Notes: generated by a model not told the origin, from the letters alone. A stretch of DNA of 64,000 nucleotides from JAFMDF01 sp965277445 (GCA_965277445.1 CBDICY010000030.1:124001-188000); one strand, 5' to 3'; positions 9,392 to 17,898 are shown, counted from the first letter of the stretch. Translations and numbers: made by a program.

Positions 9392-11521
9392 ATGGCAAAA
9401 GATTTAACTTATACGAGGAACATTGGTATCGCCGCGCACATTGATGCAGGTAAGACTACCACTACAGAGCGGGTTCTTTATTATACGGGTATTAGCCATA
9501 AGATTGGTGAAGTACACGATGGTGCTGCCACCATGGATTGGATGGAGCAAGAACAAGAAAGAGGTATTACTATTACTTCTGCTGCTACTAAAACTAGTTG
9601 GACTTGGAAAGACCAAGAATATCCAATTAATATTATTGATACGCCTGGTCACGTTGACTTTACAGTTGAGGTGGAACGGTCTTTAAGAGTTTTGGATGGT
9701 ATGGTTTTCTTATTCTGTGCAGTATCTGGGGTAGAGCCTCAATCTGAAACAGTATGGAGACAAGCAGAAAGATATAGCGTTCCTAGAATTGGATTTGTTA
9801 ATAAGATGGATCGACAAGGTGCTAACTTCTTTGAAGTAGTGAAGCAAGTGAAGGAGATGTTGGGCGGTAATCCTGTTCCATTACAGGTACCTATCGGATC
9901 AGAAGATGAGTTCAAAGGTGTGGTTGATTTGATTACGAATCAAGCAATTATCTGGAATGAGCATGATAGAGGAATGACTTATGAGGAGATTGAAATTCCA
10001 GCAGATTTAGTAGATACAGTTGCAGAGCAAAGAGAATATTTATTAGAAGCAGTAGCAGAATATGACGAGACGTTGATGGAAAAATACTTCGATGACCCTG
10101 ATTCTTTAACTGCGGAAGATATTCGTGGTGCATTAAGAGCAGCGGTAATCGACATGAGTTTGATTCCAATGATGTGTGGTACTGCCTTCAAAAATAAAGG
10201 AGTTCAAGCAGTATTAGATGCAGTTTGTGCATTTATGCCTTCTCCATTAGACATTGAAGCAGTTGAAGGGACTGACCCTAAGACAGATGAGGTTATTTAT
10301 AGAAAGCCTGCTGATAGTGAGCCATTTTCGGCTTTAGCATTTAAGATTGCAACAGACCCATTCGTAGGTCGTTTAGCTTTCTTCCGTGTTTACTCTGGTA
10401 CACTAGATGCTGGTTCTTACGTAATGAATACACGTTCTGGTAAGAAAGAACGTATTTCTAGAATCTACCAAATGCACTCTAATGACAGAGAGGCGATGAC
10501 GCAAGTAGGTGCTGGAGATATTGCAGCGGCAGTAGGATTTAAGGATATTAAAACAGGAGATACTTTATGTGATTTGGATAATCAAATCGTTCTTGAAAGT
10601 ATGACTTTCCCTGATCCTGTAATCGGTATCGCAATTGAGCCTAAGACGCAGAAGGATGTAGAAAAGATGGGGATGGCTTTAGCGAAATTGACGGAGGAAG
10701 ATCCAACTTTCCACGCTAAGTTCGATGAAGAAACGAATCAAACAATTATTAGCGGCATGGGTGAATTACACCTTGAAATTATCGTTGATCGTTTGAAGAG
10801 AGAATTCAAAGTAGAAGTAAATGAGGGAGAACCTCAAGTAAATTATAGAGAAGCATTAACTAACTCTGTATCACACAGAGAAAAGTTAAAGAAGCAATCA
10901 GGTGGTTCTGGTTTGTTTGCGGATATGGAATTCGAATTAGGTCCTGCGACTGAAGAATTCATGGAAACAGACGAATTTAAATCAGGAAAAGAGAAATTAG
11001 AATTTGAATGGGGTATTGTTGGTGGTTCTATTGATAAGAACTACATCAAACCAATCAAAGACGGTTTCCGAGCGATGATGGACAATGGCGTTTTAGCTGG
11101 ATACAGCATAGACGCTATGAGAGTGAAAGTTTATGATGGTTCTATGCACGCAGTAGATTCAAAGCCAATTGCTTTTGAATTGTGTGCAAAGGAAGGCTTC
11201 AAAGCTGCTGCTAACAAATGTAGACCAGTTTTATTGGAGCCAATCATGAAATTAGAAGTAACTTCTCCTGAAGAATACACAGGTGGTGTAATTGGTGATT
11301 TGAACAGAAGACGTGGATTGATCAAAGGTCAAGACATGAAGAACAATGCTACGATTATCAAGGCAGATGTTCCATTATCTGAAATGTTCGGTTATGTAAC
11401 ACACTTAAGAACAATTACTTCTGGTAGAGCTTCTTCTTCTATGGTGTTCTCACACTACGCAGCAGCACCAAGAGGAATTGCTAAAGAAGTGATTGATAAA
11501 GTTAAAGGTGTTACCGCCTAA
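9392..11521 (+). CDS. fusA: Translation elongation factor G
   Basis: 709 residues, full length. A GTPase that drives ribosomal translocation and, with RRF, recycling. G-motifs are visible: AHIDAGKT at 15-22, GITITSAA in switch I, DTPGHVDF from D83, and NKMDR from N137. Domains II-V follow, ending MFGYVTHLRTITSGRASSSM before the C-terminal helix. It closes the str unit here. No tuf gene follows, unlike the enterobacterial arrangement. Two hairpins occur just downstream, and rpsJ then has its own promoter match, so fusA is probably the last gene of this transcript. Codon and sequence features match its ribosomal neighbours. Confidence 0.98.
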   Translation: MAKDLTYTRNIGIAAHIDAGKTTTTERVLYYTGISHKIGEVHDGAATMDWMEQEQERGITITSAATKTSWTWKDQEYPINIIDTPGHVDFTVEVERSLRVLDGMVFLFCAVSGVEPQSETVWRQAERYSVPRIGFVNKMDRQGANFFEVVKQVKEMLGGNPVPLQVPIGSEDEFKGVVDLITNQAIIWNEHDRGMTYEEIEIPADLVDTVAEQREYLLEAVAEYDETLMEKYFDDPDSLTAEDIRGALRAAVIDMSLIPMMCGTAFKNKGVQAVLDAVCAFMPSPLDIEAVEGTDPKTDEVIYRKPADSEPFSALAFKIATDPFVGRLAFFRVYSGTLDAGSYVMNTRSGKKERISRIYQMHSNDREAMTQVGAGDIAAAVGFKDIKTGDTLCDLDNQIVLESMTFPDPVIGIAIEPKTQKDVEKMGMALAKLTEEDPTFHAKFDEETNQTIISGMGELHLEIIVDRLKREFKVEVNEGEPQVNYREALTNSVSHREKLKKQSGGSGLFADMEFELGPATEEFMETDEFKSGKEKLEFEWGIVGGSIDKNYIKPIKDGFRAMMDNGVLAGYSIDAMRVKVYDGSMHAVDSKPIAFELCAKEGFKAAANKCRPVLLEPIMKLEVTSPEEYTGGVIGDLNRRRGLIKGQDMKNNATIIKADVPLSEMFGYVTHLRTITSGRASSSMVFSHYAAAPRGIAKEVIDKVKGVTA

Positions 11522-11533
11522 GAAATAAAAGTT

Positions 11534-11564
11534 AGAATAGATTGGCTTTTTGCCGATCTATTCT
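11534..11564 (+). terminator. Hairpin, probable terminator of the str unit
   Basis: AGAATAGATTGGC (11534-11546), loop TTTTT, GCCGATCTATTCT (11552-11564). A 13-bp stem with one T-G pair, 12 bases after the fusA stop. The following bases (TCCCTTAC) are a poor T-tract, so termination may be partial. Confidence 0.6.
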
Positions 11565-11760
11565 TCCCTTACATAAAATTATTTTTAATTTTTTATATTT
11601 TAAAAATAATTTGCTAAAGCCAAAGGGCTTAATAATAGCATTAAAATATTGGAATAATGTTCTTTTTAGAAATAATCTATTGCAAAATTATTAACAATAC
11701 AATTTTGTGATTATATATAAGAAAAACATTAATTCTAACCTAAAAATAGTGAATGTTGGA

Positions 11761-11792
11761 CTTGTAAAAACTATAGAAAAGTAGTACTTTTG
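11761..11792 (+). promoter_or_regulatory. Promoter of the S10 unit
   Basis: CTTG at 11761-11764 and TACTTTTG at 11785-11792 with 20 bases between fit the TTTG / TAnnTTTG pattern, with one mismatch in the upstream box. The leader to rpsJ is about 35 bases. The trailing TTTTGCACTCC resembles the infA promoter (CTTTGCACTCC at 26251), which supports a shared promoter type. Confidence 0.72.
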
Positions 11793-11832
11793 CACTCCGA
11801 AATTTACTTATTAAATTTTATACTAAAAGGTT

Positions 11833-12141
11833 ATGAATCAAAAGATTAGAATTAAGCTTCGCTCTTACGATCACAATTTAGTTGATAAGTCAACAGAAAA
11901 AATTGTAAAAACAGTTCGTAACAGCGGCGCAGTTGTAACTGGTCCGATTCCGCTGCCAACCGACAAAAAGATTTTTACTGTGTTACGTTCACCTCACGTT
12001 AACAAGAAATCTCGGGAGCAGTTTCAGTTGCGGACTCACAAACGCCTAATAGAGATATACACTCCAACCCAAAAGACAGTCGATGCATTGTCAAAATTGG
12101 AACTTCCGAGTGGTGTTGACATTCAAGTTAAATTAACTTAA
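11833..12141 (+). CDS. rpsJ: 30S ribosomal protein S10
   Basis: 102 residues. Head protein of the small subunit and, in the family, a partner of NusB in antitermination. The motifs IRIKLRSYDHNLVDKS, GPIPLPTDKKIFTVLRSPHVNKKSREQF and RLIEIYTPT are intact. First gene of the S10 unit, about 35 bases after its own promoter match. The next gene, rplC, is separated by an unusually long 267-base spacer that carries AGTGATT-type words at both ends. Confidence 0.98.
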   Translation: MNQKIRIKLRSYDHNLVDKSTEKIVKTVRNSGAVVTGPIPLPTDKKIFTVLRSPHVNKKSREQFQLRTHKRLIEIYTPTQKTVDALSKLELPSGVDIQVKLT

Positions 12142-12156
12142 GAGATTTTTGGTGAA

Positions 12157-12375
12157 TAGTAAATAGTGATTTGTCGGTTTTTATACCCATCCTTTTTACT
12201 CTTTCCTTCCTTTTCAAATTTAACTTTTATTCTGATAATAATCAATCTTGTATAAGTTTTAAATATTCTTAATTTAAGATTTATTAAAATTTAAAATACT
12301 GTTGATTTTGTGCAAGTTACTCATTTAGAGTTGATTGCTGGATTTTATCCAATCAATCACTAGTGACTAATCGCT
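12157..12375. repeat. Distant AGTGATT/AATCACTA dyad in the rpsJ-rplC spacer
   Basis: TAGTGATT at 12164-12171 and its complement AATCACTA at 12355-12362 bracket the spacer. The flanks (GTGAATAGTAAATAGTGATT and CACTAGTGACTAATCGC) use the same heptad words found between rpsK-rpsD and rpoA-rplQ. Confidence 0.55.
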
Positions 12376-12408
12376 AAATTACCAAAACAAGATTCAAAAT
12401 ATTTAAAC

Positions 12409-13029
12409 GTGAACGGAATCATCGGTAAGAAAATTGGCATGACCAGCGTTTTCGATGAAGCTGGGCGAAACATTCCTTGTACAATTGTTGAAGCAGGTCC
12501 TTGTGTTGTTACACAAAAAAAGACAGAGGACACTGACGGATACGATGCATTACAATTAGGTTTCGGCGAGAAGAAAGCTAAGAATACTTCAAAAGGACTC
12601 CAAGGCCATTTCGATAAGGCTGGAACAGCACCTAAAAGAAAAGTAGTCGAATTCAGAGACTTTGAAATAAATAAAGAAGCAGGTGATATTATTACCGCTA
12701 CTGATGTTTTTGCAGAAGGAGACTTTGTAAGTGCTATTGGTACTTCTAAAGGTAAAGGTTTCCAAGGAGTTGTTAAGCGTTATAACTTTAAAGGGGTTAA
12801 TGATGCAACTCACGGACAGCATAACCGACAAAGAGCCCCTGGCTCTATTGGTGCTGCCTCTTATCCAGCAAAGGTTTTCAAAGGAATGAGAATGGCTGGT
12901 AGAATGGGGAATGACCGAGTAAAAGTGAAGAACTTGGAAATCGTAAAGATTTTCGCTGACCAAAACTTAGTATTAGTTAAAGGAGCAATTCCTGGTCATA
13001 AAGGTTCATTCGTGATTTTAGAAAAATAA
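12409..13029 (+). CDS. rplC: 50S ribosomal protein L3
   Basis: 206 residues; its extension reaches towards the peptidyl-transferase centre. Starts at GTG (12409), because the family N-terminus NGIIGKKIGMTSVFDE begins there and no upstream ATG fits. The hallmark KGKGFQGVVKRYNFKG, followed by the THGQHNRQRAPGSIG loop and a GRMGNDRVKVKNL-type C-terminus, is intact; the Gln in the loop is the residue methylated in some species. Part of the S10 unit, with rplD 94 bases downstream. Confidence 0.98.
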   Translation: MNGIIGKKIGMTSVFDEAGRNIPCTIVEAGPCVVTQKKTEDTDGYDALQLGFGEKKAKNTSKGLQGHFDKAGTAPKRKVVEFRDFEINKEAGDIITATDVFAEGDFVSAIGTSKGKGFQGVVKRYNFKGVNDATHGQHNRQRAPGSIGAASYPAKVFKGMRMAGRMGNDRVKVKNLEIVKIFADQNLVLVKGAIPGHKGSFVILEK

Positions 13030-13031
13030 TA

Positions 13032-13118
13032 ATTGTTTAATTGTTTAATTGCTTTATTGTTGATTGCCAACAATTTAACTATAAAACAATAAAACCATTT
13101 AACAATATTAAATATTTC
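13032..13118. repeat. AATTGTTTAATTG words with imperfect dyad, rplC-rplD spacer
   Basis: Period-8 direct repeats of TTGTTTAA occur at the left, with partly complementary words CAACAATTTAAC and AAACAATAAAACC at the right. The pattern is degenerate and AT-rich. Similar words occur before rpsQ and eno. Confidence 0.55.
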
Positions 13119-13123
13119 AGAAA

Positions 13124-13747
13124 ATGAAACTGGAAGTATTAAACATAAGCGGAGATTCAACGGGTCGGTCAATTGACTTACCAGATAATCTTTTTGGCGA
13201 GTCTAACGACCATGTAGTTTACCTAGCGGTAAAAGCATACTTAGCAGCACAACGTCAAGGTACGCACAAAGCAAAGGAAAAAGGTGAAATTACCGCTTCT
13301 ACTAAGAAGATCAAGCGACAAAAAGGAACGGGTACTGCTCGGGCTGGTAGTGTCAAGAGTGGAACAATGAGAGGTGGTGGTAGAATGTTTGGACCTAGAC
13401 CTAGAAAATATACACAAAAGTTGAACAAGAAAGTGAAATTAGTAGCTAGACGTTCTGCAATTGCTAGTAAATTAGCTAACGGTCAAGTAAAAATTGTTGA
13501 AAACTTTACTTTCGATGCACCAAGAACTAAAGACTATATCAATGTATTGAATGGTTTAGGTTGTGCAGATGGTAAATCACTATTAGTATTAGGAGAGTAC
13601 GATAATAATGTATTATTGTCTAGTCGTAATGTTCAAAAAGCAGGAGTTGTTGCTGCTGCTGAATTGAATACTTATGAAGTGTTGAATGCAGGTACATTAG
13701 TATTATCAGAAGGAGCAGTTGAAAAAATTGTTGCATCCTTATCTTAA
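13124..13747 (+). CDS. rplD: 50S ribosomal protein L4
   Basis: 207 residues. Lines the nascent-peptide tunnel; in E. coli it also regulates its own operon, which is unknown here. The long loop with KKIKRQKGTGTARAGSVKS and GGGRMFGPRPRKYTQKLNKK is intact, followed by ARRSAIASKLANG and a conserved C-terminal Rossmann-like half. Within the S10 unit; the spacer to rplW (78 bases) carries three CTCTCAAC-type direct repeats. Confidence 0.98.
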   Translation: MKLEVLNISGDSTGRSIDLPDNLFGESNDHVVYLAVKAYLAAQRQGTHKAKEKGEITASTKKIKRQKGTGTARAGSVKSGTMRGGGRMFGPRPRKYTQKLNKKVKLVARRSAIASKLANGQVKIVENFTFDAPRTKDYINVLNGLGCADGKSLLVLGEYDNNVLLSSRNVQKAGVVAAAELNTYEVLNAGTLVLSEGAVEKIVASLS

Positions 13748-13788
13748 TTAGATGAGTTAAATGGTTGATTTGTTTTGGTACGGGGAAA

Positions 13789-13819
13789 TAACCTCTCAAC
13801 CTCTCAACCTCTAAACCTT
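13789..13819. repeat. Period-8 direct repeat (ACCTCTCA) in the rplD-rplW spacer
   Basis: ACCTCTCA is repeated twice, then ACCTCTAA, then ACC, immediately before the rplW start. This is an exact period-8 tandem with a degenerate last unit. Confidence 0.7.
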
Positions 13820-13825
13820 TATAAA

Positions 13826-14122
13826 ATGGCAAAGAAAGTATTAATCAAGCCAATGATCACAGAAAAGTCTAGTGCTTTAATCGATGATCAAAATAAATAC
13901 ACCTTTAAGGTTGATAAAAAAGCGAATAAGGTAGAAATCAAAAAAGCAATTGAAGCGGCTTATAATGTAGCTGTAGAAGATGTGAATACAATGATTATGC
14001 CTTCAAAAGCTAAAGTTAGAAACACAAAAAAAGGTGTACAAAGAGGTCGTAAATCTTCTTTCAAAAAAGCAATTGTAAGATTGGCTTTTGGTGAAGAGAT
14101 CGATTTGTACGGCGATATTTAA
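13826..14122 (+). CDS. rplW: 50S ribosomal protein L23
   Basis: 98 residues from the ATG at 13826 (MAKKVLIKPMITEKSS), the normal family N-terminus; an in-frame ATG 17 codons upstream would begin inside the spacer repeat and is rejected. L23 sits at the tunnel exit and is the docking site for trigger factor and SRP. The YTFKVDKKANKVEIKKAIE and VNTMIMPSKAKVRNTKKG blocks are typical. It is followed by a 196-base spacer containing a copy of the GTCAGAAGTCAGA element. Confidence 0.97.
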   Translation: MAKKVLIKPMITEKSSALIDDQNKYTFKVDKKANKVEIKKAIEAAYNVAVEDVNTMIMPSKAKVRNTKKGVQRGRKSSFKKAIVRLAFGEEIDLYGDI

Positions 14123-14131
14123 AAAAGAGAA

Positions 14132-14250
14132 GTCAGAAGTCAGACCGAAAATTAAAATTTTCTGTCAGAAGTCAGACTTGCCTTATAAAAATGTTAGAAA
14201 TCTGACCTCTGACAATAGAATGGTCTGACTTCTGACATCTTCAAAAAGGT
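14132..14250. repeat. Dispersed GTCAGAAGTCAGA element, copy 1, in the rplW-rplB spacer
   Basis: Two direct copies of the word GTCAGAAGTCAGA (14132 and about 14164) flank a small palindrome, GAAAATTAAAATTTTC (14147-14162). The left 15 bases (14132-14146) are perfectly complementary to 14222-14236, giving a large outer stem-loop. The right arm is followed by ACATCTTCAAAAA. The reverse complement of 14132-14178 recurs almost unchanged at 27789-27831, and the design recurs at 25004-25072. Confidence 0.85.
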
Positions 14251-14318
14251 TGTTAGCAAAGATGAATAAACATCAGTAATTGACAACTTATTCAGGCAAA
14301 AATTTAAATTCATAGGAA

Positions 14319-15152
14319 ATGCCAGTAAAGAAGTATAAACCGGTATCGCCCGGTTCAAGATTTAGAGTAGGTAATTCTTTTTCGGAACTTACCGCTACTA
14401 AGCCAGAAAAGAGTTTAACTGTAGGTCTTAAAAAGTCAGGTGGTCGTAACCACTCTGGTAAGATGACTGTCCGAAACATCGGTGGTGGTCACAAGAGAAA
14501 GTATAGAATTATTGACTTCAAGAGAAATAAGGAAGGTGTAGCAGCTGAAGTTAAGACAATTGAGTACGATCCAAATCGTAGTGCATATATTGCTTTAGTG
14601 CAATATAGCGACGGTGAAAAAAGATATATTCTTGCACCAAACGGATTAAAGGTAGGTGATTCTATCATGTCTGGAAAGGGAGCAACACCGGTTACTGGTA
14701 ATGCTTTATACTTAGCAGATATTCCTTTAGGTGCTTCGATTCATGCAATCGAGTTAACACCAGGTAGAGGTGCTGCTTTAGCAAGAAGTGCTGGTACTTA
14801 CGCTACTTTAACAGGTAGAGAAGGAAAATATGCTTCTGTAAAGTTACCCTCTGGTGAAGTTAGAAGAATCTTATTGACTTGTAAAGCAGTTATTGGTACA
14901 ACATCTAATCCTGATCATGGATTAACTGTATTCGGTAAAGCTGGTAGAAGAAGATGGATTGGTAGAAGACCTAGAGTTAGAGGTGTAGCAATGAATCCTG
15001 TCGATCACCCAATGGGTGGTGGTGAAGGTAAAGCTTCTGGTGGTCACCCAAGATCAAGAACGGGTATTATGGCTAAAGGTCAGAAGACACGTAATAAGAA
15101 GAAACCTTCTACTAAGTTGATTATCTCTAAGAGAAAGACTAAGAAGAAATAA
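14319..15152 (+). CDS. rplB: 50S ribosomal protein L2
   Basis: 277 residues. Binds domain IV of 23S rRNA and is needed for subunit joining and peptidyl transfer. The N-terminal VKKYKPVSPGSRFR, the GGGHKRKYRIIDFKRNK block, and the conserved VRGVAMNPVDHPMGGGEGK segment with the functionally important His are intact. The Lys-rich tail is normal. In the S10 unit, 60 bases before rpsS; the spacer carries CAGTAAA/TTTACTG-type words. Confidence 0.98.
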   Translation: MPVKKYKPVSPGSRFRVGNSFSELTATKPEKSLTVGLKKSGGRNHSGKMTVRNIGGGHKRKYRIIDFKRNKEGVAAEVKTIEYDPNRSAYIALVQYSDGEKRYILAPNGLKVGDSIMSGKGATPVTGNALYLADIPLGASIHAIELTPGRGAALARSAGTYATLTGREGKYASVKLPSGEVRRILLTCKAVIGTTSNPDHGLTVFGKAGRRRWIGRRPRVRGVAMNPVDHPMGGGEGKASGGHPRSRTGIMAKGQKTRNKKKPSTKLIISKRKTKKK

Positions 15153-15212
15153 GCAGTAAAACAGTAAACTGTTCCTCTTTTTAGGTACTGTTTACAATAA
15201 CCATAATATAAA

Positions 15213-15479
15213 ATGGCAAGATCAATAAAAAAAGGGCCTTACGTATTTCATAAATTGTTAGGCAAAGTAGCTAAGGCTAAAGAGTCTAATAGAAAGACAG
15301 TCATTAAAACATGGTCCAGAGCATCCATGATTATTCCTGACATGGTTGGGGAAACAATTGCGGTTCATAATGGCAAAACTTTTATTCCTGTATTTGTTAC
15401 AGAAAATATGGTAGGTCATAAGTTGGGTGAATTTTCTCCAACTCGTAACTTTAGAGGACACGGAGGTAAGAAGCGTTAA
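15213..15479 (+). CDS. rpsS: 30S ribosomal protein S19
   Basis: 88 residues. Head protein that contacts the A-site finger and P-site tRNA. MARSIKKGPYVFHKLL, KTWSRASMIIPDMVG, TIAVHNGKTFIPVFVTENMVGHKLGEF and a Lys/Arg C-terminus match the family. Part of the S10 unit, followed by a 107-base AT-rich spacer with an interrupted inverted repeat. Confidence 0.98.
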   Translation: MARSIKKGPYVFHKLLGKVAKAKESNRKTVIKTWSRASMIIPDMVGETIAVHNGKTFIPVFVTENMVGHKLGEFSPTRNFRGHGGKKR

Positions 15480-15483
15480 GAAA

Positions 15484-15537
15484 GTTGATTAATTAATAAT
15501 TATTAGATTATTTCATTATAGCTAATAATTAATCAAC
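15484..15537. repeat. Interrupted inverted repeat in the rpsS-rplV spacer
   Basis: The right arm CTAATAATTAATCAAC (15522-15537) pairs with GTTGATTAATTA plus TTAG of the left side, which carries an extra 7 bases (ATAATTA). A further copy of the word AATTAATCAA follows at about 15543. Same AT-rich class as the spacer before rplR. Confidence 0.6.
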
Positions 15538-15586
15538 TAGTAATTAATCAATTAGTAATAATATTACAATCTAAATTTCATTTAAG

Positions 15587-15985
15587 ATGGAAGCGGTAGC
15601 TAAATTAAAAAGTGTTCCAATGTCTGTGCGTAAAATGCGCCAAGTTGTGGACAACATAAGAGGAAAGGATATTGAAACTGCCTTGAATTTATTGAGGTTT
15701 ACCAAGAGAGAATCTGCGGAGTGGTTAGAGAAGTTATTATTATCTGCGATTGCTAACTGGGAATATAAAACTGGTGGTATCGAAAATGCGGATGATTATG
15801 ATTTGTATATCAAAACTGCTTTTTCTGATGCTGGATCTCAATTGAAAAGATTCAGACCTGCACCTCATGGTAGAGCGCATAGAATTAGAAAGCATTCTTG
15901 TCATGTAACTTTAGTTGTTGAAAACAGAGTTGCGTTACCTGATGCGGAGGAAGAAGAGGAATTGGAAGAGTTAACTGAAGAATAA
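15587..15985 (+). CDS. rplV: 50S ribosomal protein L22 with acidic C-terminal tail
   Basis: 132 residues. Its beta-hairpin lines the exit tunnel next to L4. VPMSVRKMRQVVDNIRGK and the SQLKRFRPAPHGRAHRIRK hairpin tip are conserved. The last ~16 residues (DAEEEEELEELTEE) form a strongly acidic extension absent from the short enterobacterial protein; such tails are seen in some Bacteroidota, and its role is unknown. In the S10 unit. Confidence 0.97.
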   Translation: MEAVAKLKSVPMSVRKMRQVVDNIRGKDIETALNLLRFTKRESAEWLEKLLLSAIANWEYKTGGIENADDYDLYIKTAFSDAGSQLKRFRPAPHGRAHRIRKHSCHVTLVVENRVALPDAEEEEELEELTEE

Positions 15986-16081
15986 AAAATTAAGTAATAA
16001 GTAAATATATAGATGTGCTTTTAGTGCTTTAATTTATTGAAGACAAACACATTTTTAACTTTACATTTTATCCAAGTAATT

Positions 16082-16846
16082 ATGGGTCAAAAGACAAATC
16101 CAATAGGTAATCGTTTAGGATACATCAAAGGTTGGGAATCTAACTGGTTCGGTGGAAAAGATTTCGCTAACAACGTAGTTCAAGATGAGGAGATTAGAAA
16201 ATACCTTAGAGCGAGAGTTCAAAAAGGAGGTATTAGCCGAATTGGTATTGAACGTACACTTAAGCGAATTACTGTAACTATCAATACTTCTAGACCCGGT
16301 ATTATTATCGGTAAGGGGGGGTCTGAAGTTGACCGAATCCGGGAAGAGCTTAAGAAACTGACTGGTAAGGAGGTTCAAATTAATATCATTGAGATTAGAA
16401 AGCCTGAGATGGATGCCTATATTGTAGGAGAATCTATCGCCAAGCAAGTTGAATCTCGTATTAATTACCGAAGAGCTATTAAGATGGCTATCCAGTCAAC
16501 TATTAGAGCAGGTGCAGAAGGAATCAAGATCAGGATCTCTGGTAGATTGAATGGTGCGGAAATGGCTCGTTCTGAAGAGTACAAAGAAGGTAGAACACCT
16601 TTGCATACTTTCAGAGCAGATATCGACTACGCTTTGGTAGAAGCTTTAACAGTCTATGGTAAATTAGGTATTAAAGTTTGGATTTGTAAAGGTGAAGTAT
16701 TAGGAAAGCGTGACTTATTCAGTCAGCCTGCTCCTAAGAAAGGAGGAAACCAAGGTCGAGGTGGAAACAGAGGCGGTGGCCGAGGTGGAAACAGAGGCGG
16801 TGGTCGAGGTGGAAATAGAGGTGGAAATCAAGGCGGTAGACGTTAG
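16082..16846 (+). CDS. rpsC: 30S ribosomal protein S3 with RGG-repeat tail
   Basis: 254 residues from the ATG at 16082 (MGQKTNPIGNRLG), the true family start; an in-frame ATG 15 codons upstream is rejected. S3 forms part of the mRNA entry helicase. The KH domain with RPGIIIGKGGSEVDRI and the GAEGIKIRISGRLNGAEMAR block are intact. After LFSQPAPKKGG the protein ends in about 35 residues made almost only of Arg, Gly, Asn and Gln (GNRGGGRGGNRGG-type repeats), an RGG-box-like basic tail that may bind RNA. The repeat is also visible in the DNA as a period-24/30 GC-rich patch. The tail is longer and more regular than in most S3 proteins I know. Confidence 0.97.
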   Translation: MGQKTNPIGNRLGYIKGWESNWFGGKDFANNVVQDEEIRKYLRARVQKGGISRIGIERTLKRITVTINTSRPGIIIGKGGSEVDRIREELKKLTGKEVQINIIEIRKPEMDAYIVGESIAKQVESRINYRRAIKMAIQSTIRAGAEGIKIRISGRLNGAEMARSEEYKEGRTPLHTFRADIDYALVEALTVYGKLGIKVWICKGEVLGKRDLFSQPAPKKGGNQGRGGNRGGGRGGNRGGGRGGNRGGNQGGRR

Positions 16847-16866
16847 GAGAATCCACTAAAAAGATG

Positions 16867-16874
16867 TACCTTTG
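16867..16874 (+). promoter_or_regulatory. Candidate internal -7 box (TACCTTTG) before rplP
   Basis: TACCTTTG followed by CGCAGC is identical in the core to the str and infA promoters. It lies 20 bases after the rpsC stop, about 140 bases before rplP. The -33 region (GTTAG near 16842) is weak, so this may be an internal promoter or chance. Confidence 0.4.
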
Positions 16875-17015
16875 CGCAGCTTTTCAAAAATGGCGTAAAT
16901 CAGTACGAAAATGGCTAATTTTCTAGTATCCTTATAACACTTACGTGCAATAGAATACTAACTAATAAGTAAATTACTTTTTTAAAGTATTTAATAAAAT
17001 CTAAACTTTTCAGAA

Positions 17016-17435
17016 ATGTTACAACCGAAAAGGACGAAATATAGAAAGCAGATGAAAGGCCGATACAACGGCCTAGCTTACCGTGGTAACAAAATTTCTT
17101 TTGGATCTTTTGGTTTGAAAGCAGTAACTGCGGGAAGATTGACAAGTCGTCAGATTGAATCCGCACGGATTGCGATGACTAGATATATGAAGAGAGAAGG
17201 TAAGGTATGGATTCGGGTATTTCCTGATAAGCCGATTACCTCTAAGCCTCTAGAAGTTCGGATGGGTAAAGGTAAAGGTGCATTAGACCATTATGTTTGT
17301 CCTATTAAACCAGGAAAAATTATGTTTGAGCTAGATGGTGTTCCTTTAGAAGTAGCACAAGAAGCTTTAAGATTAGCAGCTCAAAAATTGCCTGTTTTAA
17401 CAAAATTTGTAATAAGACCTGATTTCGTAGGTTAA
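17016..17435 (+). CDS. rplP: 50S ribosomal protein L16
   Basis: 139 residues. Positions A-site tRNA. MLQPKRTKYRKQMKGRYNG, GFGLKAV-type (here SFGLKAVTAGRLTSRQIESAR), VFPDKPITSKPLEVRMGKGK and the C-terminal KLPVLTKFVIR are intact. The family Arg that is hydroxylated in some species lies in the PxxxRMGKGKG loop. 169 bases after rpsC, with a possible promoter box in that spacer. Confidence 0.98.
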   Translation: MLQPKRTKYRKQMKGRYNGLAYRGNKISFGSFGLKAVTAGRLTSRQIESARIAMTRYMKREGKVWIRVFPDKPITSKPLEVRMGKGKGALDHYVCPIKPGKIMFELDGVPLEVAQEALRLAAQKLPVLTKFVIRPDFVG

Positions 17436-17543
17436 ATTTAAAATTTTAAGAATTTCGATCTGTTTATCTTGCATTTTTATAACTCAATTAAAGGGTGACT
17501 ATTAATTGATAGATATTTTGATTTTCATAAACTATAATTTATA

Positions 17544-17807
17544 ATGCCAAGTAAAAAATTTTTAGAATTAAAAGAATTTACTGATGAAGAGTTGGTAAAT
17601 GAATTACAGGCAACAGAAGCTGCTTATCAAAAACTTGAATTTGATCATACTATTAAAGGATTGGATAATCCTTTACAGTTGAGAGAAACTCGAAGAGATG
17701 TTGCTCGGTTGAAGACAGAAGTGAGAAGAAGAGAGGTAGAAAAAATGACTGCGGAGCAAATAGCTGGTAGATCAAAAATTAGAGCTAGAAGAAGAAGAAA
17801 AGCATAA
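17544..17807 (+). CDS. rpmC: 50S ribosomal protein L29
   Basis: 87 residues, longer than the 63-residue E. coli protein by a basic C-terminal helix (GRSKIRARRRRKA). A small two-helix protein at the tunnel exit near L23. The central NPLQLRETRRDVARLKTEVRRRE is diagnostic, and gene order rplP-rpmC-rpsQ confirms it. The spacer after it (91 bases) is made of GATTG-type period-8 words. Confidence 0.95.
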   Translation: MPSKKFLELKEFTDEELVNELQATEAAYQKLEFDHTIKGLDNPLQLRETRRDVARLKTEVRRREVEKMTAEQIAGRSKIRARRRRKA

Positions 17808-17893
17808 TGATTGTATTGATTGAATGATTGTATGATTGCTCCATAAGCTATTTACAATCACAACAATTTAACAATCCAACAATCAAACAATAA
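17808..17893. repeat. GATTGTAT/AACAATC word array, rpmC-rpsQ spacer
   Basis: GATTGTATT GATTGAAT GATTGTAT GATTG occupies the left half; the right half has the complementary words CAATCACAACAATTTAAC and CCAACAATCAAACAAT. An imperfect, slippage-prone hairpin with period about 8. Confidence 0.65.
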
Positions 17894-17898
17894 TTCTT

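Larger units (their letters stand above)
11522..11832. other. str-S10 junction spacer with hairpins and promoter
   Basis: 311 gene-free bases containing the post-fusA hairpin (11534-11564), a second 13-bp AT-only hairpin (AAATTATTTTTAA at 11576-11588 with its complement at 11600-11612), and the S10 promoter match at 11761-11792. No ORF was found. Confidence 0.65.

Noticed and set aside
11522..11832. Expected tuf gene after fusA
   Set aside because: The interval is non-coding; tuf must lie elsewhere, as in many Bacteroidota.
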